Counted from the first letter of the stretch, positions 11,660 through 22,800 are shown. The stretch is 64,000 bases of DNA from Ovis canadensis (GCF_042477335.2 NC_091262.1:73084001-73148000), one strand, 5' to 3'. A program made the numbers and translations. Notes: generated by a model from the letters alone, not told the origin.

Positions 11660-14600
11660 AAACAGACACAGTCACCATGAGGCTGGCTGGTCACACGCTG
11701 GCTGCTGCGATTCAGACTACGCTGGCCCCAGGGCTATTTCTGCAACCAAGCTCCTACCTGGCTGGGACAGGCCTCCCAAGACCACAAGCTGTCCCTCCCA
11801 GGAAGGATGCCTGTGGCAGCCTGTTCATCCTCTGGGCAGCCCTGCAGCCTCGTGGGACCGCTGCCACTGTGTGCTAGGCGGCCTGTGGACATTGCACCGG
11901 CCGACACCACACCTATGACACACCGTGTTTCTCACTGAAGGCTGCTGGAAAACACGGGTCTTTTCTCCAAATATTTCTTACTTTTTAGATATTTCTGTGC
12001 CTTCCTCCCAACTCTAAACCAGCTCCCCTGTGTTACTTCTGAGTAGGGGGATGGGGGGCCATGGCAATCGCCAAGGAAGCATGCTCAGCCTCCCCCAGGT
12101 CCACAAGGAGAAGGTGTCTCCTTTACCCATGCAGGCCCCCTCCGGGTCAGTCCCGCTCATCACACAGCCAGGCCAAGGCCTCTCCTGGGCTCAGCATTAT
12201 GCTGCTAGTAAATCAGTGAGGAAATGATACGGACAGGTTAAAACTGTCCATCCCTGCTAACATTATCTCACTAACTACAGCTTCTATAAATCCGCTCAGC
12301 TTAAGGGAGGGTGTGCGAACCCCCAGCTAAACGAAGTTCATCTGATTGAACCCAGCCACTTGATCTGGTCAGCAGACTCCGGAGGATCTCAAAATTAGGA
12401 AAACAGAAAGTGTAAGCGGAGTGAATGTCTAAGGGGAGGAGGCAGGGAGAGGAATTCTTAAGATCTCTCTTCATTGATGCTTCCCAGGGCTGGACACTTG
12501 AGAACAAATGAGAGCTCCTGGAATCCAAAAATTATAGAGCCACTTGAAAATACCACAACATGCCATAATTCATCCTGTTTGTTCTGTGGGTCATTTGGAC
12601 GGTAAAGACAATGGCTTTTTATGTTACCCAGATTTAAAACCGTGACAGAGGTCTTCCGTGTTGCCACATGACTCAGAGGATGGACCTCGGGGATACCCCA
12701 GGTCCCTCCCCACCCCCGCCTCCAGCAAGTGAGAAACCCCCACAGCGCAAAGATCCAGCTGGATCCATTTCTCCCAGAATTCTCAAGGAGTTTTGCACCA
12801 GTTGCTGTGTTTGGTTTTCGTTTTCCTTCTGAAAAACTTCAAGGTCATTTCACAAAACTTGGAAATTGAATCCACTCCCAATTCGCCCCTTCTCCGCTGT
12901 CAGTCGCCTTTTCCTAAAGCTCTTGGGCAGAATGTAACCTATTATACCTTATCAGATACTTCCTTGTCTTAAATCCAGGGCAATCACATTTAATTTCATT
13001 AGAATTTGTGTCCTGTGGTCACACATAAACTCCTAAACCAGCAACAATTAAAAACAAGGTGCATTCCTGAATTTCTAATTCCAATCTACTTAGGTGGTTT
13101 TTCAAAACACACAATAATAAATGTGTCAGACACTCTGCTGGGTTCTTGCATTATCTCTAATCCTCTACCGGAGCCCCCTTTGCAGGTGAGGAAGGAACCT
13201 GTCCCAGGTCACTTGGCGAACCCACGGTCCCATCCACTTGGAGGCTTGGCCCAGTGTGACTCAAGGGTCAGCCACCCAGCTGTCCACTCACCACTTCTTG
13301 TTGCCCTGGGCTGGAATTCCATCTTCATACAGGTGAAAGCTAGCATCTTTTTCACTTAAAGAGCCCACTAATTGGATGTGCACTGAACAAAGAAGAGTTC
13401 ATTTGGGGGGCCTGAGGTGACAGATCCAGGGGCTCTTTGGGTGGGGGCCTGAATTACTTTACTTAAAACCTTGCAAAATTCAGAAAGAGTGCTCCCCGTC
13501 ACTCCCACCTCTCAGTCCCCGTTTTCTCCCATACGCCAAGAAATGAAAGAGGAATCTGCCAACTTGGATCTCATGCACACCCATTAAAATGACATCCTTT
13601 ATACTAGACGCAGCATGTTAACTCAAAGTTCCAAAGTCAGTAAAAGGCAAACTTGATTGAAGAACTGTCATTGAGATATACTCTCCGTGGGTACGGTTTG
13701 CAAGGCAATTGTTTGAGCCCTTCCCCCTCCCCCACCCCACAGCTAAGCTGGACGGACCCTCTCTGAAACACAAGCAGAATTTAAGACTCCTCACACCTTC
13801 CGCCACCCACTCCATGGTCTTTTACTGGTCAGTGTTTTACAGCTAAGATCCTCTTTGGCTCAGGTGATTTGGGGTACCGGAAGTCATCACCCCATATCTT
13901 GCCACTAATCCCAAGAGGTGTGGGAGAGGTCTGCTCAGGTCTGTTCTGCCCTTTACTAAGTGTCCAGGGAAAGGCATTTATTCTCTTTGAACCTCCATTT
14001 CCCATCTGCAAAATGGGCTGTGACCCCCACCTACTGAGGGCCTAAGAGGTGTGTAGAAGAGCTTGACAGTGGAAAGCGCCAGACCTACGTTAGGGGTTCT
14101 AAATGGTCGTCATTGTTCTTTGCAAGAGCCTGTCTGGCACTTTGCAGTAGATGAATTCCTGTGTCCCCTGGGGGCAACTGCTTTCACTTAAATGCAGCTT
14201 CTCACCAAAAAGAACAGCCCAGCTTCTCTGAGGCAGCCTGATTTATAGAAAAGAGCCCTGGCCCTTGCAGGTGGCAGTTCTTACCCTGGCCTTTTGTGCC
14301 TCAATTTGCTCAACTGTGAAATGGGGAGAACACCTTCAACTGAAGATGTGCTGTGTGGACTGGGAACCACTTTGGCATCACCTGGTTTACCTCCTGCCCA
14401 CCTCAATACATACACATCACTTTTCTAATACAGGGATCTGAATTTCCATCCGAGACAATGGCAAAGTCCAAAGACAGCTCTTGAAGGCCTTCCACTCTGA
14501 GACACTGTGTGGCCCTCCCTGACCCCGACAGCAGGCTAAGGCAAAGGTCAGGCCCATCGCTGTCCAGGGAATGCAGAAGGAGGTGGCAGGACTAATTAGA

Positions 14601-16389
14601 CATCCCGACATTTGCCTCTTCACTCCAGATATGTGTTGTTTATTTCCAGAGCTGGGACAGTACTAAAGTGCTTTGCAGGGTCCTCTTGCATGAAGACCTG
14701 GACATGTAGCTCTCTCTTGCCATCCTGGCCCTGCCCCAGCCAAGCTGGGAGCAGCTCTCTGGCTCCCCACCCTGCCCCCTCCTTGCACACCCCACTAGCT
14801 GTGGCTTTTTGCCAAGTACTCCTGGGGGAGGTGTATCTGAGAACTTAACGCTTCCCTCCAACCCCCTCCTGTTACTTGTTGTGAACACTTCTCCAGACTA
14901 GACAAATATAATTTTTTTAAAAATGAAAAGGTCCCATTTATAAGAAGGCCAAGGACAAGTCATGGAAAAAGATAGACAGGTGATTATACGGTTCTGGAGA
15001 TGTCAGATTTCTCAGGGTGGAATGATACTGCCTGTTTCTGCTGTGTTTCCAAATGTTCTAGACTAAGGGAGTATTGGAGGAAGGGTGGAAGGCAGGGCTC
15101 CTCCCTCTCCAAATAGGGCAGGGAACAGCATCTAGGAACACTGAAGGGCCTCTGCACAGGCAGGGCGCTCCCCCGGGAGTCTGATGTCTAAGGAGGTACA
15201 ATAATGGCCACTGGGGGATTCATTTGAAATGAATGGGACAGCCTGAGTATTTCTTACCAGAACTGGTATTAGTGGGAACATTTACCATTATAGTATAAGA
15301 GCAAAGAGACAATTATCCCCCCACACACCCCTGTTTATTTCTTACAAGCTGAATGTTGTTAAAAGCAGTTAACTTTTCTGAACCGTAACTTCCTCCTCTG
15401 TAAAATGGTGAAAACATTTCCCATCTCAGAATACTTGGAAGGTAAAATGAGATAACGTACATAAATCTTGAAGTGCTAGGTTTGACACACTATAAGTCAT
15501 AATCACATTTAAAAAAAAAAAAGTAGTTGGAAAAGCTGTCCCTGTAATTTAATGAGATAGTGGCCAATGTCCACACACACACGCACACACACACCCCAGG
15601 AAGCAGGTGCCATTGCTGTGCCCATTTCACAGTCATGGAAGGTGAGGTGCAGAGGGGTTCATCATTTGCCCAAAGTCACAAATAATAGTCTGGTGAAAAA
15701 CCAAGGCAATATTGAGGCAGACCTGGTCTCCATATTGCTCCCTGCCACCCTCCCGCCCCTTCATAGTAGGGATTCTCTTTATTTGAAAGGTGATGCTTGG
15801 GAGCCCATATATCCTAAGTGCTTTCACCTGCTCCAGGAGTCACTTCTGTCTTTTAAACCTTCCCCCCAAAAGTTGGGGAAAACTACTGCTTCTTGCAAAA
15901 TAAAAAAAGAAAAGAAAAATTGTAACTCTTGCACGTGCTGTGCTCCCAGCCAGGACGCACAGCCTTGCGGTGAAGGGACCTTGTTGGAGGCCTCCCAGGA
16001 GAAGGGACAAACTCACCTCTTGGGCAGCAGGCAACCACTCTGAACCTTAGCTTCCTTTTCTATAAAAGGCATTTAGCTCAAAACCAATAAAGTTTAACAC
16101 GTTAAAAGCTATTCCTGCTGGCCCTCGGCCTCCACTCCATCCTTCCCGTGGTCTGGAGAGCCATACAGAAGGCAGGCTCTCATCTTCATCCCTAGCGCCT
16201 CCCTGGTACCAGCAAGCTTCTCTAGGCCTTCCCAAGCTGCTGACCAGCGCCGGCTCCAGCCACTCGCGGGCTTTTCCTTTTCTGGCCCCATGGCGTAGAC
16301 CCAAGACAGCCGGCAGAGAAAGTCAGAGGCTCATCTTGAGCCCAGTAGTCTGTGACCAACTGAGGCTAGGAGCATAGAGTCGTCCCAAA
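11660..16389. other. GSC downstream flank: single-copy DNA with MIR relics only
   Basis: No gene is recognised. MIR-like relics lie at about 13,110-13,260, 13,950-14,110, 14,260-14,360, 15,355-15,510 and 15,590-15,700. A (CA)n run lies at about 15,571-15,594. No BovB, Bov-tA, CHR or L1 copy is seen. Confidence 0.55.
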
Positions 16390-17039
16390 CTCCCATTGGG
16401 AAGAGCGAAGGGCCGCGCGGCGGAGGTCCCCACTGAGCTCTGGGGCGCACAGCTCCCAGCCTCCCGGCCGGGTTGTGAGAGAAAAACACTGAACAGGGAG
16501 GAAGGGAGCCGCGAGAGCGGCCAGGAAAGATCCAGGAAAGTTTCTCGGGAGAAGCCGTGCCTAATTCCACGCGGACCCGCCGCCTTACTTCTGGGGATTT
16601 CTGGGGAACTCCAGGGCTGGCTGAAAGGGCTAAACGGGCTCTGGAGACGCACTTGGGATCCCTCAGCTCGAGAGGATCCTTCTTACCCGCTGCCCTATCT
16701 ATCGGCATCGAGGAGAGAGAAGGTCTTGACTATCCCCGAGGGCGAGAACAGGACCCCAGGCTGCTTCCTCTCCGGGACAACACCTCCTCTAGGCAGCGGG
16801 CAATGCCCCTCTCCACCATACCCGGAAACCTCCGCAGGAAGCGTAAACCAGGACACCCGGTCCTGCGACCATCGTACCCAGACTTTCTGTTTTTCTCTCT
16901 TTTGTCTTTTTCCCTTTTTTGGGAGGCAGATCACAGCTGTCCAGTTTTCCTTTGGAAGCTACCGACTAACTACATTTTTTGTGTGTGGGGGGCGGGGGCC
17001 TCGGATGGTGCTGGCGGTAGGGTAGGAAATACAGAATGC

Positions 17040-17321
17040 GGCCCGTCTACATCGCCGTCACTTTATTGTACTGTCACCGTTAATTTAACTATAAATACTA
17101 CGGTGGGGAGCGAGTCGCCGGCGGCCTTGGACTTCGGGGCTGCAAGCCCCGGGGCGGCCCGACCCCAGGCGCCCACCCTTCGGACGGTACACTATTTACA
17201 GTTCCTCTTCCTCGACCCCCACCCCCCTCCTCCCGCAAGGCAGCGCGTGTGCAAGAAAGTAGCATCGTCTGGTGTGCAAGTCCTTCGAGTTTAGGCAAGG
17301 GCCACGGCCGGCCCGCGGCCG
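17040..17321 (-). other. GSC: GSC 3' untranslated region
   Basis: This is the stretch between the GSC stop codon and the expected cleavage point just past the AATAAA hexamer. It is GC-rich near the stop and AT-rich towards the end. The cleavage point is inferred from the hexamer and is not observed. Confidence 0.7.
17062..17067 (-). terminator. GSC poly(A) signal AATAAA
   Basis: The minus strand reads AATAAA about 255 bases after the GSC stop. It is the only canonical hexamer I see in the presumed 3' UTR, so cleavage is expected 10-30 bases further on, near 17,035-17,050. Confidence 0.75.
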
Positions 17322-18891
17322 TCAGCTGTCCGAGTCCAAATCGCTTTTACCTTCCTCTTCCCTCTTCTCGGGCGACGCCTTCGACGACGTCTTGTTCCAC
17401 TTCTCAGCGTTTTCCGACTCCTCCGAAGAGGACCGCTTCTGCCGCCTCCATTTGGCGCGGCGGTTTTTAAACCAGACCTGTTGCGCCAGGGAGAACAAAA
17501 CAACGGTGAGGATCGAAGGCGTGCCCCCGCCCCCCGCCAGGCCCGGGCACCCCCACTCACCCCCCGGGCTCGCCCAGGGAACCGGGGGGGACCCGGCGCG
17601 CACGCTCTCAGATGGGGGCCCGTTCTCGCTTCCGTATTTTCATTCAACTTCCTGGGCCTAAAACGCCTTCCCGCAGCCTCCGGGCCTCCCCGGGGATGTT
17701 TCCAAAGAGCCGGGAGACCCAGGGAGAGCCGAGCATACCCGGCTGGAGTGGGGGAGCTTATTTCGCTGGAGAGGGCGCGCCCCGGCGGGGTCCTGAGCCT
17801 ACCTCCACCTTCTCCTCGCGGAGATGCACCTTCCGGGCCAGCTGCTCGCGGGTGCCAACGTCTGGGTACTTGGTCTCCTGGAAGAGGTTCTCCAGCGCTT
17901 CGAGCTGCTCGTCAGTGAAGATGGTACGGTGCCGCCGCTTCCGCCGGCAGTGCAGCTGGTTGAGGAGCTGCAGCTCGGTGCGCGACAGGGTGCCCACGTT
18001 CATGTAGGGCATCATCTGGTGCGGCACGGGGGACACCAGCACGGAGCCGGGGCCCTCGTAGCCTGCGACAGAGGGAGGCGTCCGGGGTCAGCCGCCTTCC
18101 TTGCCGCCGCCGCGCGCGCACACACGCCCGCCCCGCCGGCGACCCACTCGGATTTAAAAGCGTCTGCCAGCGGGTGCGGGGAACCGGGGGGTGCGCGAAA
18201 AACAGGGTGCAAGGAACCCGGCGGAGGGCAGGGGGGTGCGTACCTTGCTACCGCGTCCACTCGCACACTCCCAAAGCGGGTTAGGGGAATCCTAAAAGCC
18301 CAGCCTCCCCCACGCAGGCACAGTTACACTTTCTGCTAACTCTCGCCTAAAGTGTGCAGCAAGTGTGCAACCCCCTGCTCCCGATCCGCCCAAAGATGGG
18401 GCTTGGGGGCAGGTTTGCAAGAGAAAAGTCGGTGGTAAGTGAGAGAAGAAAACGCCGCCGCCCACCCGCGTCCCGGGGCGCCGAGGAGCGCGGAGGGCCA
18501 GCGAGGCCGAGGCCAGCGCAGGCGCGACCCTACCTGGGGGCGTCGGGACGCAGGAGCACTGCTGGGCGCCCAGCGGCGGCACGGCCCCGCAGCAGGCCGG
18601 GCCCACGGGAGCCGCCTGCACGTGCAGCTGCCCGTAGAAGTAGTTGCTGTAGCCCAGGCGCGAGCCGCCGACCGCGGCCGGGAGGCCTGCGCCGCCCGGG
18701 GCCACGGGGCGCGGGTAGAAGGCGCCATAGTCCGAGGAGGCGCCGCCACCGGCGCCGCCGTAGAGCGAGTCCCCGTGCAGGGCCGGGAAGACGACGGGAG
18801 CCGCGGCGCTGGGCGCCACGGGCAGCACTGAGTCCTTGCAGCGCGGCCGGGCGGCCAGGATGTTGTCGATGCTGAACATGCTGGCGGGCAT
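17322..18891 (-). CDS. GSC: Goosecoid homeobox transcription factor, 3 coding exons
   Basis: Seen: exon 1 is 18,891-18,534 (residues 1-119 plus one base), exon 2 is 18,062-17,803 (through residue 206) and exon 3 is 17,477-17,322 (207-257, stop TGA). Introns of 471 and 325 bases have GT donors (GTAGGG, GTAGGC) and CAG acceptors. The start is the first in-frame ATG; the open frame runs further 5' only through a TTG codon. The protein opens [13 protein letters not shown], with eh1 motif FSIDNIL at about 6-12, the family's TLE/Groucho-recruiting repression motif. An Ala/Gly/Pro-rich middle follows, then a homeodomain at about 161-220 with recognition helix WFKNRRAK. Lysine at homeodomain position 50 predicts TAATCC-type binding. 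A Ser/Glu/Lys-rich tail ends in SDLDSDS. Known: GSC is a nuclear repressor of the organizer/anterior mesendoderm and later craniofacial tissue. The length equals the 257 residues I recall for human GSC. No lesion is seen, so the gene looks functional. Confidence 0.98.
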
Positions 18892-19130
18892 CCCCGAGCC
18901 CCGCGCCGGGACCGGGGGGCGGCTGGGACGCGCCGAGGAAAAAATCCTCCAAGTGAGGCGGGGGCGTAGGGGGGGGTCCCCGCTCCTCCCGTGGAGGACC
19001 AAACCGAAAGAGAGCGCCGGCGAGCGCGCAGCCCCGCGCCCCTCCCCGCCCCCTGCGTTCGTCGCCCTCCTCCCGCCCGCCCGCCCCTCGCTGCAGCGTT
19101 CGCCGAACTCGACCCGCGGGTAGGACGGAG
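18892..19130 (-). other. GSC: GSC 5' untranslated region (inferred)
   Basis: This GC-rich leader lies between the ATG and a transcription start inferred about 27-33 bases downstream of the TATA box. The GSC frame has no other ATG between here and the annotated start. The exact transcription start is not visible in the sequence. Confidence 0.55.
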
Positions 19131-19156
19131 CTTAGACCAGCTGAACCTCTTGTTGG

Positions 19157-19163
19157 TTTTATA
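19157..19163 (-). promoter_or_regulatory. GSC TATA box
   Basis: The minus strand reads TATAAAA about 270 bases upstream of the GSC ATG, at the upstream edge of the CpG island. TATA-driven initiation is typical of tightly regulated developmental genes such as GSC. The predicted start is near 19,130. Confidence 0.8.
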
Positions 19164-19170
19164 CTGAGTC

Positions 19171-19177
19171 GACGTCA
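19171..19177 (-). promoter_or_regulatory. CRE-like site TGACGTC upstream of TATA
   Basis: The minus strand has TGACGTC 7 bases upstream of the TATA box, next to an overlapping TGAGTC on the plus strand. This is a CREB/ATF/AP-1-type site by consensus; its use is inferred. Confidence 0.4.
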
Positions 19178-19334
19178 TCCTGGATTTAGTTCCTGGTAAT
19201 ATGCAGATGACAAACAGAACCAGATTTGGCCCTTTCTGTTCCTTTGGGTGGGTGGGGGTGGGGTGGGGGGCTTGAAGAAAGAGGGAGGGGAAGAGGTGCC
19301 AAGGAAAGGGGGCTACGGGGACCTGAAAAGAGAT

Positions 19335-19342
19335 TGTGGATT
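19335..19342 (+). promoter_or_regulatory. FoxH1 (FAST)-type motif in GSC promoter
   Basis: TGTGGATT fits the FoxH1 consensus TGTKKATT exactly, about 205 bases upstream of the inferred start and 4 bases from the proximal-element 16-mer. Nodal/activin signalling through FoxH1-Smad complexes at the Gsc promoter is documented in vertebrates. Identity with the mapped mouse site is inferred. Confidence 0.6.
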
Positions 19343-19346
19343 GCAA

Positions 19347-19362
19347 ATTAATGAAATTAACC
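19347..19362 (+). promoter_or_regulatory. GSC proximal-element-like homeodomain site
   Basis: The plus strand reads ATTAATGAAATTAACC, two TAAT-type homeodomain cores, about 220 bases upstream of the inferred start. Position and composition resemble the Wnt-responsive proximal element of vertebrate goosecoid promoters. It is 15/16 identical, in inverted orientation, to the distal-element-like site at 19,428-19,443. Confidence 0.6.
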
Positions 19363-19427
19363 TAATCTTTTCCATTCAGCCGTTCCGCAGCGGGCCGGCG
19401 GAGCTGGGCGGGCGTCCTAATTGCGCC

Positions 19428-19443
19428 GGTTAATCTCATTAAT
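19428..19443 (-). promoter_or_regulatory. GSC distal element (activin/nodal-responsive) homeodomain site
   Basis: The minus strand reads ATTAATGAGATTAACC. From memory, the Xenopus goosecoid distal element, bound by Mix-family paired homeodomains downstream of activin/nodal, has a very similar pair of ATTAAT/GATTAA cores. It lies about 300 bases upstream of the inferred start, separated from the proximal element by a GC-rich spacer. Confidence 0.7.
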
Positions 19444-19449
19444 TCCGCC

Positions 19450-20229
19450 GTAGGGCCGCAGTTAACAACTCCCTCCTCCGACCTCTCCGCCCCCCACATT
19501 TTCCCCTCAGTTTGGGGGTCCTCTTATTGGGTGCGATTTCCTCTGCATGAAACTCAAATTCATTGTGGCTAGTTTTACTTTGAGGCTACTTTTTCCTTTT
19601 CCTTTCGGAATTGGTTTTGTTTTAGAACATGTGAGTCTATGGCCTCAATCAAGCAAGATTGAAATTCCGCTCTTGCCTTCGGCCCCCGTGCACTGACCGC
19701 CTAACTTCACCTCTGGTTTCTATCTTGACATTCTGTCCCGAATGGAACTGGTTAAGCCCTCCCCTCAAAAAAAAAAAAAAAAACAAACACCTCTCGTTGT
19801 TGCAAGCGCCAAAATTTGTAACGACAAAACGACGAAAGAAGTGCACCGTGATTCTTAATTATACATATATATATATGCTTTTTTTTTTTTCCCCTTTGTA
19901 GTCACTTTGGGTCTGAAAGCTAGTATAGCATAGTAGTCCTTAGGCCCTTACACAGCGGAGACCCAAATTCATCCTAAAATTCGCCACCCAGGGCAGCAAT
20001 CAGAAGCGATGCTTCCAACTGCTTCCTGCGTGGGTGTCAGTAGGTCTTGTGGTTTTGTGTGTGTGCGCTTTTTTTTTTCGGAAGTAGAGTGTCTTCTTTC
20101 TTAACTGTTTTTGTTTTCAACGCAAAATCCCCAAAATAGGACTTCAGGATTCTCTGTCCCTTTTCCCAGCAAATGAATCGCATTTTCCCCTTTTGACTTG
20201 CTGACTCCCTGACTGAGACAGATTCCTCT
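19450..20229. other. GSC upstream flank, no gene
   Basis: This repeat-free, AT-richer DNA lies between the GSC promoter module and the second CpG island. It contains an A17 run near 19,768 and a TATATATATA run at 19,863-19,876, and no supported coding frame. Confidence 0.5.
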
Positions 20230-20950
20230 CCACCCCGCCCCACCCCCGCAGCCGTCCTTCCCCCACCAGGCCCAAGCTGGACTCCCTGGGCCCCGGTGGC
20301 CTGACCGAAGCTCGGCTCTGCTCGCGGCAGGCGGCCACCGTGATTTGCAGGCTCCTCGGCGCGTCACGGCCCCCTCAGCCGGAGCTGCTGGAGGCGCGTC
20401 CGGTCCACGACGGAGCGCGGGCGGCCAAGCGCCCTGCGAAAAGGTAGGAGACGGTGCGCACCGCTTGTAAGCGGCACGCGAGGGCCTTGACACCGGTTCA
20501 AGGCAGAGCCTTACTTTCTGGGCCCTTTGCTCAGGCAACTCCGGCCACTCCAGGGAAAGGGGTAGTGCCCGGCCCGGGCGAGACTGCCTAGCGCGGGGTA
20601 CCGGGGCACTTCGGCCATTCCGAAGGAAGGTCGACTTTAGCTCACGCCTGTTTTTCTCTATTTCTTACTGCCTAATTAACCTGGGCCCCAGCAAGGGTGT
20701 CTGAAGTCGCCGCCATCAGGCTAAGTATGTGGCCTGCCTCCTCGGCGGCTCTGGGGCAGAGGGGAAAAGGGTACTCGTCAATTGCTGTTTTCGGGTCAGA
20801 GGACAGCTTGCGCGGAGGTTTGGTGCGGCCCGCGCGCAGAACTCGGTAGGCGCGCGGCGCTGATCCGCAGAAGCTAGGCGGCGGCGCTTCTCCTCCTAGG
20901 CCTCCCCGGGTGGACCTCGGCGCCCTCATGCCCATCATGCCCATCCGCTC
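20230..20950. promoter_or_regulatory. Second CpG island upstream of GSC
   Basis: This CpG-dense tract starts about 1.1 kb upstream of the GSC start and is separated from the main island by AT-richer DNA. I see no convincing coding frame. A GTAG donor-like site occurs near 20,443 on the plus strand (context AAAAGGTAGGAG). It could be a distal promoter, a Polycomb domain, or the start of a divergent non-coding transcript. Confidence 0.5.
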
Positions 20951-22299
20951 ACCCACTCATGCCTTAAGAAATGTGCTTCTTTGAGCGCTGAGCCAATTTA
21001 GAAGTGGTTGTAGGAGGAGATTAGGGTAGGACAGAGATGGGTGTCAATTTGGGGAGGCGCTCGATTTTTTTTTTTTTGACACAATAAACTCTGCTCTCAG
21101 AGGAAAGAGTGTGGGACCCTTCTCTCCCTTCAGAGAGGTCAAGTCTAGGGAAAGAAATAAAGAAGTACATCACGTCTTCCTCTCCTACTAACTAGGGATG
21201 GAGGCTTTATTTTTATTTCATTTTATCTTTTTTCTCGTTCGTAAAGACTTAAAAATCATTAGGTAGATTCCAGGCACACATATTCCCAGTCAGCCTTTTC
21301 CGAGTTTAATTTTACGGGGCAAATGATGGAACACAGCTAGATGTTACTTCGGCAGGTATTGTGGGTGCCTTCGTGTTCGTAGCCAGGCGCCCGCGGCGGT
21401 GCGCACACGCGCGTGCATGCGTGTATCTTTTAATACCTTTGATGAGCCAGGCATGGGCAGAAGCACAGCGGGAAAGGGGGGCATATTCCTTGTGGGTTTC
21501 TGCAAAGGTGCTGAGACCAGCACCACGCGGAGACTTCAGTGGCAGATCTCAGAGTGCCTCCGAATTTTTAAATAAGGCAACCTCCCTGCTTACTGGCAAC
21601 ACATAGCATAGTCTTGCCTCCTTCTGCTGGGTACAGAGTTCTCTTTAATAATCTGATTTAGCAAACCCCTAAGCTTCACCCCCTTGCTTTTCTGTAGCCT
21701 TCCCACTATGCCATCCGATTCCTGGAAGAAGAGCGTGGTAAGAGCAAGTGAGTCTGGGGCTTCCGAGTTCTAGACCGTACATTGCCGCCTTGCCATTCAA
21801 CCCTCCTCTCCAGGCCTCAGGGTTGGTTTTTTTTTTTTTTTTTTTCTTCAAGTTTTTGAGCCAATGGCAACAATCTTTGGGTCCCTTACGACCTGAACGT
21901 TTAACGAGGCTGGACAATTGCCCCCGTTTGCCAAGGAGCCTGGGGTGGAATTAGGAGCTTTTTTAGTACTTTTCACTGGGACAAAGGAGTGTGCTGTCCC
22001 CGCCCCCACCCGAGGGCAGGGTCTCTGTAGGAGCTGGGTCTTAGATGAGGAAATGCAAGTGCGAAAGCTCTGTCCTGCAGTGCGTAGTAGCTTTAAGGCG
22101 AGAAGTCACAGGGACTCCAGGGTCACTCTGCTCCAGTTATGCAGTGGGCTTTCGGGGAGCTCATCCCGATGGGAAGGGGCCTCTTGCTCCAGCTTTCCGC
22201 TCAATCCCAAGACGCTCCACTGAGTCGGTAGGGAGGTGAGAGCCGAGGGAGGCAGTCAGGGGCGCTGCGCCCGCGCTGCGCCTCCTTTGCGGGCTGAAA
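20951..22299. other. Single-copy upstream DNA, no gene
   Basis: No recognised repeat family and no domain-bearing frame are seen. There are T-rich runs near 21,066 and 21,826, and an alternating purine-pyrimidine GCGCACACGCGCGTGCATGC block at about 21,400-21,420 that could adopt Z-DNA. Confidence 0.5.
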
Positions 22300-22800
22300 C
22301 CCACAAGTGTCCACCACGCGTACTAGACAATCAATAGGCTCCTGTTGACCAGTGCAATTGGAATAACAAATGCGACGCACGCAAATTGCCCGCCTCGTGT
22401 TGCTAAGCGATTGTTTGTCGCCCTGCAAGCACTGCTCAGCATGGGAGGACCGGGAGCGTCTGGAGGCGGCCGGCCAGAGCTTAGGTCGGAAATGCAGTAA
22501 ACACGCTCCTGATTTTCCCTATTATCACCCAAACACGATTTCACACAAAGCAATCACCATACCGAAGTCTATGAAAATGTGTTTTTTGAAGAGTCAGTCG
22601 CCCTGGTAATAACCTTCATTTTAAAAATATTAAATAGTGGATCAGCGGATTCCACATGAGTAAGGTGTATTTGCAATTCAACATCTCTCAAGATGCATTT
22701 GCACTGCGGTCATCGTTAGATTGATTCATAGAGTGTGGATTAAATTGCTTCTCTGATGTAAAACCAAGTAACCAAGTTTAGAGTGTGCATCTGGGTATCT
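22300..22800. promoter_or_regulatory. Candidate upstream regulatory element
   Basis: This single-copy, moderately AT-rich stretch 3.2-3.7 kb upstream of GSC has dense developmental motifs. They include TGTGGATTA at 22,734-22,742 (FoxH1 core overlapping a GATTA homeodomain half-site), several GGATT/AATCC-like K50 sites and ATTAAA tracts. It has no repeat and no open frame. Enhancer activity is inferred from motif density and position only. Confidence 0.35.

Larger units (their letters stand above)
16390..19130. other. CpG island covering GSC
   Basis: A long GC-rich, CpG-dense tract covers the GSC promoter, all exons and both introns, and runs about 650 bases past the poly(A) site. Gene-wide islands of this kind are typical of Polycomb-regulated developmental transcription factors. 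The many long open frames on both strands here follow from high GC content and are not genes. Confidence 0.85.

Noticed and set aside
16396..18875. Several long plus-strand frames of 95-245 codons over the GSC island
   Set aside because: They are mirror frames of GC-rich DNA and GSC exons, rich in Arg/Pro/Ala/Gly and with no recognisable domain.
18892..19346. Longer N-terminal extension of GSC
   Set aside because: The open frame upstream of 18,891 contains no ATG (the codon at 19,002-19,000 is TTG), and [12 protein letters not shown] is the known N-terminus of the family.
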